From positions 1 through 64,000 of the forward strand of contig JAWKNA010000006.1 of assembly GCA_041391925.1 (NCBI GenBank): a stretch of DNA of 64,000 bases. The letters run 5' to 3'. This DNA is from JBPOFM01 sp041391925 (GTDB taxonomy: Bacteria; Bacteroidota; Bacteroidia; Flavobacteriales; Flavobacteriaceae). The translations under genes were made by a program, and so were the position numbers. Positions 24,019-33,274 of this stretch are shown here, piece by piece (position 1 is the first letter of the stretch; each line of letters begins with the position of its first letter). Under the pieces are notes generated by a model, which was not told the origin of the DNA, made no database searches, and saw only the letters and a program-made list of their open reading frames with translations.

Positions 24019-24432
24019 ATGCCTAACAGAACTATTGATTTGCTTAACATTCGCCCAGAGATATCCGGAGCTTTATTGTTTGACAATATGAGCTGTGAGG
24101 AACGTTTTCAGAACACTACTATTCGACCGATTGTCAAATTACAGCACGACCTTTTGATTGAAGTTTTTAAAAATTACGTTTCCAAGCATAAAAATGTTTT
24201 TTATGAATTATCTTTGCCCAAACAATTGGACTATATAGAAAACGCCATACACAAGGACATGAAATTCCGTAATTCTATTAAAGGAATGATTATCGGACAG
24301 TTTACAATTGAGGAATTTGCCATTTATATTAAAGATTCCTCGGCATTGAACAAGCGTATCATGAACATTGTAAAAGAGCGTTTCATTAACCATATACAAG
24401 TATTTGAGCCTACCATGGCTAAAGCTATATGA
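24019..24432 (+). CDS. Conserved flavobacterial protein of unknown function (often labelled glyoxalase)
   Basis: A 137-aa cytosolic, mostly helical protein. It belongs to a family widely conserved in Flavobacteria and often mislabelled as glyoxalase, although no vicinal-oxygen-chelate metal motif is visible. Conserved-looking blocks are TIDLLNIRPEI, RPIVKLQHDLLIEVFKNYV, KNVFYELSLPKQLDYIENAIHKD and FRNSIKGMIIGQFTIEEF. I start at ATG 24019; the frame stays open upstream but that part overlaps the divergent DUF72 start and lacks family character. Its last bases overlap the next gene (ATGA), so the two are translationally coupled. Confidence 0.85.
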   Translation: MPNRTIDLLNIRPEISGALLFDNMSCEERFQNTTIRPIVKLQHDLLIEVFKNYVSKHKNVFYELSLPKQLDYIENAIHKDMKFRNSIKGMIIGQFTIEEFAIYIKDSSALNKRIMNIVKERFINHIQVFEPTMAKAI

Positions 24433-24875
24433 AGATAAAACAGGATTTACTACAAGCTTGCCTTGATTATGCAAACAAGCGCATATCAAATTATAAAAAC
24501 GAAATAACTACCATCAAAGAATCCATTGAAAGCAATGACAAAGCTGGAGATGACGATGACGATTCTGGAAACGGAAAACTTTTCAATGATTTGGAGAAAA
24601 ACTCTCAACATCTAAATGAAGCCACCAAAATGTTGGAAGGCCTTAAGAATATTAGCCCAAACACCGTATCTGATAACGTTATCATGGGCAGTGTAGTGAA
24701 AACATCCAACACTAATTTTTTCATTTCGGTAAGTGCAGGTAAAATTGACATTGAAGAAGGAAGTTTTTTTGCCATTTCTCACCACTCACCTATTGGAATG
24801 CTTCTATTGGGCAAAACCAAAGGTGACAAAGTTGAATTTAACGGAAACTCGTTTACTATAACAGAAATCATATAA
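24429..24875 (+). CDS. GreA/GreB-like transcription factor homologue
   Basis: A 148-aa protein with the two-domain layout of Gre factors. An N-terminal antiparallel coiled coil (residues 1-75) has an acidic tip (D41-D45), at the same position as the catalytic D41/E44 of GreA. A C-terminal FKBP-like domain follows (MGSVVKTSNTNFFISVSAG, ISHHSPIGMLLLGKTKGDKVEF). Gre factors enter the RNA polymerase secondary channel and stimulate RNA cleavage in backtracked complexes. Homologues like this are often misnamed 3-oxoacyl-ACP synthase. It is coupled to the preceding gene by an ATGA overlap. Its stop overlaps the stop of the convergent DUF2461 gene by 8 bp. Confidence 0.78.
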   Translation: MKIKQDLLQACLDYANKRISNYKNEITTIKESIESNDKAGDDDDDSGNGKLFNDLEKNSQHLNEATKMLEGLKNISPNTVSDNVIMGSVVKTSNTNFFISVSAGKIDIEEGSFFAISHHSPIGMLLLGKTKGDKVEFNGNSFTITEII

Positions 24876-25548
24876 GAGATTCACCGTTCAAATTGGTAGT
24901 CAAAACTTCACTCATGTAATCAAAATAAGGGCGAATTGCCTTAAAAGATGTATTGACATCCTCAATAAAATCATCAGAAACCACAGCTTTGTCCGAATAT
25001 TTTTTGGTGAAAATGTATTGTTTTTTCCGAATCAAATCAATTGCAGGATGCTCTTTATCAAATCCTTTAGGTGCGGATTTTAGCTCATCGCCAACAAAAT
25101 AACCCCATACATCCTTGAATTTTTTGTTTGAAATGATGTTGCGTATTTCTTTATCGTCCAATTCAAATTCTTTTCGAATTCTCAATAAGTCTTCCTTTGA
25201 AGGCTCCCAAAATCCAGCAGCAATAAATGATTCGTTATTCGGTTGAATGTGCATATAATAACCACCTCTCAATGCGGGTTTCTTTCTGTGAAAGGAACCT
25301 CCAAAATGGGTTTTGTAAGGTGATTTATCCTTTGAAAATCGAACATCTCTATAAATTCTGAAAAGTTTCATATCATCCACTTCGTCATGACTATTCAATA
25401 GTTTAAACAAAGACTTATATATGCTCTTTGTATTGTCTTCAATTTTTTTGAACTCTTTTTTATGGTCATTAAACCAATCGCGATTGTTATTTGCTTGTAA
25501 TTTCTTAAGAAAATTTAAGCCTTCTTGAGGAAAGTTTTCGCTGCTCAT
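24868..25548 (-). CDS. DUF2461 family protein
   Basis: A 226-aa protein of the DUF2461 family, of unknown function. The signature FLKKLQANNNRDWFNDHKKEF lies at the N-terminus, followed by KLFRIYRDVRFSKDKSPYKTHFGG and GGYYMHIQPNNESFIAAGFWEP. I start at ATG 25548 (MSSENFPQEG); a longer frame to 25590 would run into the terminator hairpin of the next gene. The 3' end overlaps the convergent Gre-like gene by 8 bp. Confidence 0.9.
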   Translation of the reverse strand: MSSENFPQEGLNFLKKLQANNNRDWFNDHKKEFKKIEDNTKSIYKSLFKLLNSHDEVDDMKLFRIYRDVRFSKDKSPYKTHFGGSFHRKKPALRGGYYMHIQPNNESFIAAGFWEPSKEDLLRIRKEFELDDKEIRNIISNKKFKDVWGYFVGDELKSAPKGFDKEHPAIDLIRKKQYIFTKKYSDKAVVSDDFIEDVNTSFKAIRPYFDYMSEVLTTNLNGESLI

Positions 25549-25577
25549 TGTACTGTCGGATTTAAATTGAAAGGTAC

Positions 25578-25609
25578 AAAAAAGCCCCAAGAAAATTGGG
25601 GCTTTTTTT
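25578..25609. terminator. Strong palindromic terminator
   Basis: A perfect 13-bp stem (25578-25590 with 25596-25608) with a 5-nt gaaaa loop, A run on the left and T run on the right. It terminates the minus-strand 183-aa gene whose stop is at 25626, and can act in both directions. Confidence 0.88.
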
Positions 25610-25625
25610 GCAGTTTGGAAATGAT

Positions 25626-26177
25626 TTAAAAATTACTCATTTGATAAGTTTCCATCACCATTGCATCTTTATCTTTATCGTAATATTCAACAACAAAGGA
25701 ACCATCACCGTTAAAATAGCCAACGCCAGGATGACCTTTGATAGTCATTAAATAAAAATGATTGCTGGCAGATTTTCTCGCTTCACCATAAGAAGTATCG
25801 GATGGAGAGCTCATTGAAAAACCGTTGTTATCAGATGCAAATGTGAATTTTTCACCATTGTATGTATAAAATACCTGTTTATCTGTGACATCATAAAACG
25901 GATCAGAATCGCTATCTATTTGAATGGTTTTAGTGACTTTTATAGGAGTGTCCACTTTATCACCATCAGGTGTATTACCTTTTCGCTGAACTGTCTTAAT
26001 TTCTTGTTCTTTTCTGGTAGTTACTTTTACAGTGCTTTCTGAAACCTTTTTCCCATTTTTATTAACTGTGGTCTTGGTCGTTGTTGTTTCCTCCATTTTA
26101 TCAATGGGCTTTTTTTCCTGAGCAAAAACAGAGGTAATCATTAAGAGAGCAGCTATCAAAATTAAATTTTTCATCAT
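25626..26177 (-). CDS. Secreted protein of unknown function, 183 aa
   Basis: An exported protein (signal peptide ending TSVFA then Gln, residue 20). After it comes a Thr/Lys-rich low-complexity stretch (about residues 28-75, with TTTTKTTVNKNGKKV and STVKVTTRKEQ). A compact C-terminal domain follows (about 85-183) containing FYDVTDKQVFYTYNGEKFTF and KGHPGVGYFNGDGSFVVEYYD. I do not recognise the family. It is monocistronic with a strong terminator. Confidence 0.75.
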   Translation of the reverse strand: MMKNLILIAALLMITSVFAQEKKPIDKMEETTTTKTTVNKNGKKVSESTVKVTTRKEQEIKTVQRKGNTPDGDKVDTPIKVTKTIQIDSDSDPFYDVTDKQVFYTYNGEKFTFASDNNGFSMSSPSDTSYGEARKSASNHFYLMTIKGHPGVGYFNGDGSFVVEYYDKDKDAMVMETYQMSNF

Positions 26178-26346
26178 TTTTTGTATTTAAGGGTTAAACA
26201 ATTTTAAAATCACACTTGTTGATTGTTATGTTTGTTTTTGATGTTAATGTTGTTATCTATTTACGAAATAAAATAGTTAAAAAGTTGAAGTATTACCATC
26301 ATTTAACAAAAAAATAAGAATTTAATTTTGAATTTACTCTTGAAGA

Positions 26347-27240
26347 TTATTTTTTATTTGAACTTGAAATATTGTCAATTTTTAATCCATTGTTAAATTC
26401 CAAAGTCCGTATTGGGAACGGGATATTGATGCCTTCTGCATCAAATGCTTTTTTGATAGCAATGATGGCTTGGTTTGTGGCTGTGAGATTATGAACGTTT
26501 TTAGTGCCTTCTATCCAAAATCTACAAATGAAATTAATGGAGCTATCTCCAAACTCGGTAAAAAAGAATTCAACAGGTTTGCTGTCATCAATTTTTTTGA
26601 ATGTATTGTTTAAAGTCGCTTTAGTTAGTTTTTCAACAAATTCCAAATCAGACTTATAGCCAACTCCGCAACTAACCGTTACTCTCATGTAGGGTGTGAG
26701 TGAAAAGTTTTTCATCGGAGTTTCCAAAATAGTCTTGTTAGGGATAAACACAATATTGTTATCGGTTTCCTTTAATGTCAAGTTTTTAAGATTGATGTCT
26801 ATTATTTCGCCAGCAAAATCATTCGTTTCTACCCAGTTCCCTATCTGAATTTTTTTTCGAAACGAAATCATAATTCCGGAAATAGTATTGGAAAGTGTCC
26901 CTTGAAGTGCTAGGCCGATAACCAATCCCAAAACACCTGCTCCAGTAATCAGCGAGGTCAGGGTTTTGCTTAAATCCAATACACCCAAAGCCAAAAATAA
27001 TCCAAGGGTGATTACCAAAATATAAGTCAATTTGGATATGATATTTATGATGGATTGTTGCTTGACACGCCTAGAAGTCAGCTTGTATGCAAATTTATGT
27101 GCGTATTTGGCCAAAAAATATGCAGCAAATAATATAAATAGTGCAACTGCCAGATTGGGTAGTCCTTCAATAATTGCATTCATCCATCCAATCAATTTAT
27201 CTACCAGTCCATCGAATGCTTTATTCAATTCTTCTTCCAT
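26347..27240 (-). CDS. Small-conductance mechanosensitive channel (MscS)
   Basis: A 297-aa channel with three transmembrane helices as in E. coli MscS (286 aa). The pore-lining helix TM3 is TSLITGAGVLGLVIGLALQGTLSN, followed by the beta domain (FRKKIQIGNWVETNDFAGEIIDINLKNLTLKETDNNIVFIPN) and the alpha/beta C-terminal cage. It would gate under membrane tension on hypo-osmotic shock. It lies 22 bp downstream of corA on the same strand, so it is probably cotranscribed with the Mg2+ transporter. Confidence 0.95.
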   Translation of the reverse strand: MEEELNKAFDGLVDKLIGWMNAIIEGLPNLAVALFILFAAYFLAKYAHKFAYKLTSRRVKQQSIINIISKLTYILVITLGLFLALGVLDLSKTLTSLITGAGVLGLVIGLALQGTLSNTISGIMISFRKKIQIGNWVETNDFAGEIIDINLKNLTLKETDNNIVFIPNKTILETPMKNFSLTPYMRVTVSCGVGYKSDLEFVEKLTKATLNNTFKKIDDSKPVEFFFTEFGDSSINFICRFWIEGTKNVHNLTATNQAIIAIKKAFDAEGINIPFPIRTLEFNNGLKIDNISSSNKK

Positions 27241-27262
27241 ATACTTTATTATTAAATTTTAG

Positions 27263-28330
27263 TTATAGCCACTTTTTCCTTCTGAAGTAAATCAACATCA
27301 TTACAAAAATGACGACCATCACACCTAATAGAATGAAATATGCATTTTTATAGTGGAGTTCAGGAATGTTATCGAAATTCATCCCATATATACCCGCAAT
27401 AAATGTAAGAGGAATAAAAATGGTCGCAATGATGGTCAGCACCTTCATGACTTCATTCATTTTATTGCTGATAACGGTCATGTACATATCCATTAAACTC
27501 CAAACCATTTCTCTATAGAGTTCAATATTTTCATTGACATGAACGATATGATCATATAAATCTCGCAAAAAATTATGTGTTTTCTCTTCTATAATTGTGG
27601 TCTCTGCTTTATCCAGCCTATTGATGACCTCCCTAAGCGGAACGATGGAACGTCTTATTTTTAAAATCTCTCGTTTATGTTCTTGGATTTTATTGGAAAT
27701 GTCATTGTTTGGTTCAGCATTGAAAACAGCATCTTCCAGGTCTTCCACTTTATCGCCAAAAGACTCTATGACCGTAATGTAATTGTCCACAACGGCATCC
27801 AAAATAGCATACATCAAATAATCTGAGTTTAAGCCCCGGATTCTTCCCTTACCATTATTGATTCGCTCACGTAAATCATTAAAAACGTCACCGTCCGCTT
27901 CCTGAAAAGTCAATACAAACCCTTCACCAACCACCATGCTCATATGCTCATACATGATTTCATCTTCGTTCTTAAAAAAAAGCATCTTGAAAACAATGAA
28001 AAGGTAATTTTCAAATTCATCAATCTTTGGCCGATGGTTGGTATTTCCAATATCTTCCAAAGTCAATGGATGTAAATTATAATGTTTACCTAATTTTTCA
28101 ATGTTTTCTATATTATTGAGCCCATTGATGTTAATCCATGTTACTGTATCTTTTTCTTTAAAGTTAAATGCTTCTTCTACGTTCTGAGATTTTATCACTT
28201 TGTGAACGACCGCATTGTAATTTATAATATCCACCTGTGTGACAGTCAAGGTTTTTTTGCCTCGATACTCCATGGTCCCAGGAGAAAGGTTTTTAGTTTT
28301 GTAGGACTTGTTTTTCTTTTTTTGCTTCAT
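27263..28330 (-). CDS. corA: Magnesium/cobalt transporter CorA
   Basis: A 355-aa divalent-cation channel. A large cytosolic domain with the long stalk helix occupies residues 1-290. Two C-terminal transmembrane helices follow, with the selectivity motif YGMNFDNIPE between them and a basic C-terminal tail (YFRRKKWL). CorA pentamers import Mg2+ under control of intracellular Mg2+. It is the first gene of a two-gene minus-strand operon with mscS. Confidence 0.96.
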   Translation of the reverse strand: MKQKKKNKSYKTKNLSPGTMEYRGKKTLTVTQVDIINYNAVVHKVIKSQNVEEAFNFKEKDTVTWININGLNNIENIEKLGKHYNLHPLTLEDIGNTNHRPKIDEFENYLFIVFKMLFFKNEDEIMYEHMSMVVGEGFVLTFQEADGDVFNDLRERINNGKGRIRGLNSDYLMYAILDAVVDNYITVIESFGDKVEDLEDAVFNAEPNNDISNKIQEHKREILKIRRSIVPLREVINRLDKAETTIIEEKTHNFLRDLYDHIVHVNENIELYREMVWSLMDMYMTVISNKMNEVMKVLTIIATIFIPLTFIAGIYGMNFDNIPELHYKNAYFILLGVMVVIFVMMLIYFRRKKWL

Positions 28331-28520
28331 TAATGATGAAATATTATGACCAATATCTAAAAGTAAGAAAACTTTTGAAGTTAAAGAACAGTTCTGGTGA
28401 ATATAAACTGGAACGACAATAATTATTGATTTATTAACATTAACGATTAATTATGACATTTTGACTTGTATATTGAAGAAATTTTAGCTAATATGCGCGT
28501 TAATATAGAATAGAAATTTT

Positions 28521-28745
28521 ATGGGAAGACCACCAACAAAACCAATAAAATTTAGAGATGGATTTTATTTAGAGATACGTAATAAAGGTGCAAATTCAGG
28601 AATCAAACTACATAGAACCACTAAGGAGCAGATGCTCCGTACAATAAAGGACTACGAACAGACCAAAGATGTTATCATACTAGGAGAGTCAAAAAATGGG
28701 AAATGGGTCAACAAAACACCCGTTTTGCACGTGGTTGAAGATTAA
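28521..28745 (+). CDS. Small conserved flavobacterial protein, 74 aa
   Basis: A basic 74-aa cytosolic protein conserved in flavobacteria, function unknown. It begins MGRPPTKPIKFRDGFYLEIRN and continues with GIKLHRTTKEQMLRTIKDYEQTKDVIILGESKNGKWV. The compact beta-alpha-beta look and the basic surface would suit nucleic-acid or ribosome binding, but this is inference. It is monocistronic. Confidence 0.85.
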   Translation: MGRPPTKPIKFRDGFYLEIRNKGANSGIKLHRTTKEQMLRTIKDYEQTKDVIILGESKNGKWVNKTPVLHVVED

Positions 28746-28868
28746 TCCTCACCGGTTTAGTTGTTATAATTTTGGAGTAATTTGATAATCTATCAAAATA
28801 TTTCATAAATTGTTGCGGAATATAACCAGATATTCCAAACTTTTATTGTTAACTAAACTAACTTTTTT

Positions 28869-29306
28869 ATGACAACTTCAATTAAGACCAAACCTTCTGT
28901 GGGGTTTTGGATTGCTTCCGTTGTTGCGCTTTTATGGAACCTTATGGGCGTGAATGCGTATATACAACAAGTTTACAATACCCCCGAATTTAGAACTAAT
29001 TTCAGTGAGCAACAACTCGCAATTATGGATGCTCAACCTGCATGGGCAACCGCAGCTTTTGCAATTGCTGTTTTTGCTGGAGCTTTAGGATGTGTACTAT
29101 TGCTATTCAGGAAAAAATTCGCAAAAATTTTATTCATCATTTCATTATTGGCCATTATTGTACAGTTTTCGCATGAATTATTCATGACCAATGCGTCCGA
29201 ATTTTATGATTCTTTTGCGTGGATAATGACGATAATGATTCCTGTGGTGGCTATATTTTTGATTTGGCTATCAAACAAAGCCATTGCCAAACATTGGATT
29301 GCCTAG
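28869..29306 (+). CDS. Small four-helix membrane protein
   Basis: A 145-aa integral membrane protein with four predicted transmembrane helices (about residues 13-33, 57-78, 83-103, 115-137). It starts VGFWIASVVALLWNLMGVNAYIQQVY and has a conserved-looking acidic loop (PEFRTNFSEQQLAIMDAQPAWATA). Homologues in Bacteroidota are often labelled sugar transporter without support. The function is unknown. A strong terminator follows. Confidence 0.8.
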   Translation: MTTSIKTKPSVGFWIASVVALLWNLMGVNAYIQQVYNTPEFRTNFSEQQLAIMDAQPAWATAAFAIAVFAGALGCVLLLFRKKFAKILFIISLLAIIVQFSHELFMTNASEFYDSFAWIMTIMIPVVAIFLIWLSNKAIAKHWIA

Positions 29307-29336
29307 TCATTTAACCAACCAATTTTATATTTTTCT

Positions 29337-29368
29337 AAAAGACATTAGATGTTTCTAATGTCTTTTTT
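29337..29368 (+). terminator. Terminator after the four-helix membrane protein gene
   Basis: A perfect 12-bp stem (29337-29348 with 29355-29366), 6-nt loop and T run. Confidence 0.87.
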
Positions 29369-29384
29369 ATTTGCCAATAAATGT

Positions 29385-29392
29385 TAGATTTG
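29385..29392 (+). promoter_or_regulatory. -7 element of the sodium:solute symporter gene
   Basis: TAGATTTG matches TAnnTTTG, 28 bp before the ATG at 29421. The nearest TTTG upstream (29370) is only 11 bp away, too close for a standard -33 element. Confidence 0.45.
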
Positions 29393-29420
29393 TTACAACC
29401 AACTTATTTATATTCTCACT

Positions 29421-31148
29421 ATGGCTATTACGACACTTGATTGGATTATCATCATTTTCTTTTTATTGGTTTTTGCGGGAATTGGTCTTTATGTTTCAAA
29501 ACAAGCAGGAAAAGATTCCAAAGCATTTTTCCTTTCAGGTCGAAACATGCCTTGGTGGTTGCTTGGTGTAAGCATGGTAGCAACAACTTTTGCTGCAGAC
29601 ACTCCGAACTTTGTGGCTGGTGTCATTCGTGTGGACGGTGTATTTGGTAATTGGATTTGGTGGAGTTTTCTGTTAACGGGAATGTTGACGGTGTTTTTCT
29701 ATGCACGTTTATGGCGAAAAAGTGGCATCACGACCGATTTGGAATTCTATGAACTAAGATACAGTGGTAAAAGCGCAGCCTTTTTAAGGGGTTTTAGGGC
29801 TATTTATCTAGGTGTGTTCTTTAATATTGTCATTATGGCAAATGTGTGTTTGGCAGCCATAAAGATTGGCCATGTGATGTTTGGGCTGTCATCTTGGGAA
29901 GTATTGCTTATCGCATCCCCTGTTGTTGTTCTATATTCTGCTTTTGGCGGGTTGAAAGGAGTGTTATTGACGGATTTTGTACAATTTATCATTGCTATGG
30001 TAGGAAGTGTTTGGGCCACCATTTACATCGTAAATATGCCACAAATTGGTGGTATAGAAAAATTGCTTTCCGTACCTGAAGTGGCAGCCAAAACAGCAAT
30101 GCTTCCTGACTTTTCGAATCCAGAATTACTGATTCCATTGTTAATCATTCCTTTGGCTGTACAATGGTGGAGTGTTTGGTATCCAGGAGCAGAACCAGGT
30201 GGTGGAGGCTACATTGCTCAACGTATGTTGGCTGCCAAAGATGAAAAGCATGCCACTTGGGCAACTTTGTTTTTTAATTTTGCGCATTATGCATTGCGCC
30301 CTTGGCCATGGATTGTCATCGGTCTGGCATCATTGGTCATATATCCAAACATTGAAAGTTTACAAGCAGCATTTCCAAACTTGAATCCAGCATTTGTAAA
30401 AAATGACTTGTCGTATCCCGCAATGTTGACATTTTTGCCATCGGGCTTGTTGGGAATTGTCGTGACCTCACTCATTGCAGCATTTATGAGCACAATTTCA
30501 ACGCATTTGAATTGGGGAAGTTCTTATGTGGTAAATGATTTTTATGCACGCTTCATTAGACCTCAAGCCAGTGACAAGGAGCAAGTTTTGATTGGTCGTA
30601 TTTCAACAGTTTTAATGATGTTGTTGGCGGCGCTTCTGGCATTTGTTTTGGAAGAAGCAAGAGAAGGATTTGATTTATTGCTGTCCATCGGTGCAGGAAC
30701 GGGATTATTATTCATTTTGAGATGGTTCTGGAGCAGAATCAATCCATATAGTGAAATTGCGGCGATGGTCATTTCTTTTCTGATTGCAGCCTTCTTTTTT
30801 ATGAATGGCAAAATGGATGTGCCAATGATTGATATTGCTAGTTATTGGCAGCTCGTCATCAGTGTTTTAATCACTACAATTGGTTGGATTGCAGTGACCT
30901 TGGTGACAAAACCTTCCGATGCACAAACACTCAACTCTTTCAACAATCTTATCTTTGGAAACAATTCTAAATTTAAAGGTTTTGGGTTGAAAATTCTTGG
31001 GTTCTTCGCAGGTGTTGTAGGGGTTTATTGTGCTTTGTTTTCTATCGGAAACTTCATTTATGGTAACATAGCTTTGGCAAGTGCTTTATCAATTATTACC
31101 ATCATTTGCGGCTTGCTCATCATTAAATCTTTCAAGCAAGAAAAATAA
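29421..31148 (+). CDS. Sodium:solute symporter (SSS family)
   Basis: A 575-aa inner-membrane symporter with about 13-14 hydrophobic helices. SSS features visible are the first helix ITTLDWIIIIFFLLVFAGIGLYVS, the loop FFLSGRNMPWWLLGVSMVATTFAADTP, the segment GLKGVLLTDFVQFIIAMVG, and MSTISTHLNWGSSYVVNDFYARF near the Na2 site. It imports a sugar or similar solute with Na+; the substrate cannot be told. Its 3' end converges on the VWA gene with a 9-bp gap. Confidence 0.93.
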   Translation: MAITTLDWIIIIFFLLVFAGIGLYVSKQAGKDSKAFFLSGRNMPWWLLGVSMVATTFAADTPNFVAGVIRVDGVFGNWIWWSFLLTGMLTVFFYARLWRKSGITTDLEFYELRYSGKSAAFLRGFRAIYLGVFFNIVIMANVCLAAIKIGHVMFGLSSWEVLLIASPVVVLYSAFGGLKGVLLTDFVQFIIAMVGSVWATIYIVNMPQIGGIEKLLSVPEVAAKTAMLPDFSNPELLIPLLIIPLAVQWWSVWYPGAEPGGGGYIAQRMLAAKDEKHATWATLFFNFAHYALRPWPWIVIGLASLVIYPNIESLQAAFPNLNPAFVKNDLSYPAMLTFLPSGLLGIVVTSLIAAFMSTISTHLNWGSSYVVNDFYARFIRPQASDKEQVLIGRISTVLMMLLAALLAFVLEEAREGFDLLLSIGAGTGLLFILRWFWSRINPYSEIAAMVISFLIAAFFFMNGKMDVPMIDIASYWQLVISVLITTIGWIAVTLVTKPSDAQTLNSFNNLIFGNNSKFKGFGLKILGFFAGVVGVYCALFSIGNFIYGNIALASALSIITIICGLLIIKSFKQEK

Positions 31149-31157
31149 GTTATTGAA

Positions 31158-33191
31158 TTAGATCAATCCGTTATATTTTCTAATGAACCATTCTGCCGAT
31201 AGACTCAAAGCAATGATGGCTAGTAAAAATTTCCAGTCAATCAAAGGGACAACATTTTTACTGCTTTTTTGAACTGTTACGAATCGTTCATCATTCAACA
31301 AATTTTCTATCAATCCGCTGGTGTCATCTATAAAATAGGATACGCCACGACTATTGGTTGCCAACTTCTGAAGTTTTGTAACATTCGCATTTAGAAACTG
31401 TTGCTCGACGTTGTAATCGAGAATTTTGAATTCACCAGAACTTGAAACATTTTCATTTGCAACCTGTACCGTAAATGAATAATCACCAGCAGCTAATCCA
31501 CTCAAATCTACTTCGTAATTTGCGTTTTTGAGTATGAAGGGGAAGGTTCTTGAGTCGAGGGTCTCTTTATTTTTTAATGTGATGTTGATGCTCGCATTGG
31601 CATCAAACTCATAATTTTTATTGAAATATTGTGCAGTCACTTTCACATCATCAGTTCCATTATAAAATGATTCGTAAGAAACGTTCAAACGCGCTTTCTT
31701 TTTATTGGAGCTTAGATATTGAACTAATTTTCCTATAAAATCATCAAATTCGTCAAAAGATTGATTGTCAAGATAGGATTGCGCTCGCCATCTCCATATA
31801 CCTTCACCCAGCAAAATAGCCTCTCTCCTATCATTGACCTCAAACGTCGCCAATAAAGGTTCGTTGATTTGAGTTCCGTGGACTGATTTGTACAAAAGTG
31901 TTTCCACGGGAACTGAAAAATTCACTTGACCAAATTCGGATGTTAATGGTGGGAAATCACTAAAATTCAAATTGTCAATAATGAACGTGGAGTAATTAAG
32001 GTTAACCTCAGGTTGAAAATTCTCTGTTTGATTCGTGATAGTCTGACTGTAAAAAGATTGAAACCCATTCAACGCTGCCCAACTGGTATTGACGCCGGAA
32101 ATAACAAAAGAATTGAGATTTAATTTATTGACTTCGTCGTAAACCAACCTAAAGCTATTATTTGGTTGATATAAAACAACTAATTGAAAATCATTTGATT
32201 GATTAATGAATTCGTTGGGCTTAAGAATTTTTGCTTGACGTTGTTCATTACTTTCGATAGATTTTTTTAAGGCTCCCAAATCTGGGTGCAATATATCTGA
32301 TACAATGGCAACGTTTGTTTTTTGATCAATTACTTCAACAGCAAAATTCTTTACATTATTTACCACGTTTTTTTCACTTTCAACAGGAATGATTTCAGCT
32401 TTATAGCTACTGACTCCAACCCTATTTGCTGGCAAGGTCAGGTTAAAAACCTTAGACGAATTTTCTTTACTGAAACTTATTTTTTCTGAATAGACTGTTG
32501 CGTTCCCTGAAGAAATCCTTAATTCAGAATTAACGTTGTCTGTTCCAGAATAGATTGCGATAACTTCAACAGGAAATTTATTCTTTAAATAAGCATATCT
32601 ATTGACATTCAACTGTTGGATTTTTAAATCCAAATATTGTGTTGTATCGCCCAGAATTACTGGAAAAATGGGCTGTTTGAACTTATGAGTTGAATATTCA
32701 TAATCATTTCCATACGTTTGATTACCATCAGTAATAAGCAAGGTTGGCGAATTGGAATTGGCAAATACTTGGGATAGTCGTTCAAAGAGAAGCGATGGAT
32801 TTGATTGTTTCTCTTCGAAAGACAGCGAATCTCTGGCATTTACTTCCTTTCCAAAGGTATATACCTCCAAATTGAAGTAGTCATTCAAAGCTTTGTCACT
32901 TCTTAACTTCTGCAATAGCTCCTTAACCTTGGAATCTTGGTTAAGAAAGGCTATGGATTCTGAATTATCAATAGCAATGACCAAATTTGGTTTCTCATTA
33001 TAAAAAGTGGTCTTTTCTAATTTTGGATTGATGAGCAATAATAGAACAGAAAAAATGGTCATAAATCTCAAAAAAGTGAGCAACATATAGGTTGTCGTTC
33101 TTTTTTTAGACCTATATATATACTGAAAAAGCGCTAATGATAGCGCTATAATTCCAGCTAATATGATGTAAAAGACAGTTTCTGTATTCAT
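31158..33191 (-). CDS. Membrane-anchored VWA-domain protein
   Basis: A 677-aa protein with two N-terminal transmembrane helices (about residues 5-25 and 37-58). A von Willebrand factor A domain with an intact MIDAS start (AIDNSES, DxSxS, near residue 75) follows, then long beta-rich Ig/bacterial-aerotolerance-like segments. A single C-terminal transmembrane helix lies at about 652-670. The bulk is periplasmic. It resembles the large VWA/BatA-like membrane proteins common in Bacteroidota; the function is not established. It lies 83 bp downstream of fabG on the same strand. Confidence 0.82.
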   Translation of the reverse strand: MNTETVFYIILAGIIALSLALFQYIYRSKKRTTTYMLLTFLRFMTIFSVLLLLINPKLEKTTFYNEKPNLVIAIDNSESIAFLNQDSKVKELLQKLRSDKALNDYFNLEVYTFGKEVNARDSLSFEEKQSNPSLLFERLSQVFANSNSPTLLITDGNQTYGNDYEYSTHKFKQPIFPVILGDTTQYLDLKIQQLNVNRYAYLKNKFPVEVIAIYSGTDNVNSELRISSGNATVYSEKISFSKENSSKVFNLTLPANRVGVSSYKAEIIPVESEKNVVNNVKNFAVEVIDQKTNVAIVSDILHPDLGALKKSIESNEQRQAKILKPNEFINQSNDFQLVVLYQPNNSFRLVYDEVNKLNLNSFVISGVNTSWAALNGFQSFYSQTITNQTENFQPEVNLNYSTFIIDNLNFSDFPPLTSEFGQVNFSVPVETLLYKSVHGTQINEPLLATFEVNDRREAILLGEGIWRWRAQSYLDNQSFDEFDDFIGKLVQYLSSNKKKARLNVSYESFYNGTDDVKVTAQYFNKNYEFDANASINITLKNKETLDSRTFPFILKNANYEVDLSGLAAGDYSFTVQVANENVSSSGEFKILDYNVEQQFLNANVTKLQKLATNSRGVSYFIDDTSGLIENLLNDERFVTVQKSSKNVVPLIDWKFLLAIIALSLSAEWFIRKYNGLI

Positions 33192-33274
33192 TTAATGATT
33201 TGAAATTCTAATTTTTGCCTCGAATACACGAACCCATTTTAAAAGTTTATAGATTGCTAGAGAGGGATTGCTAA

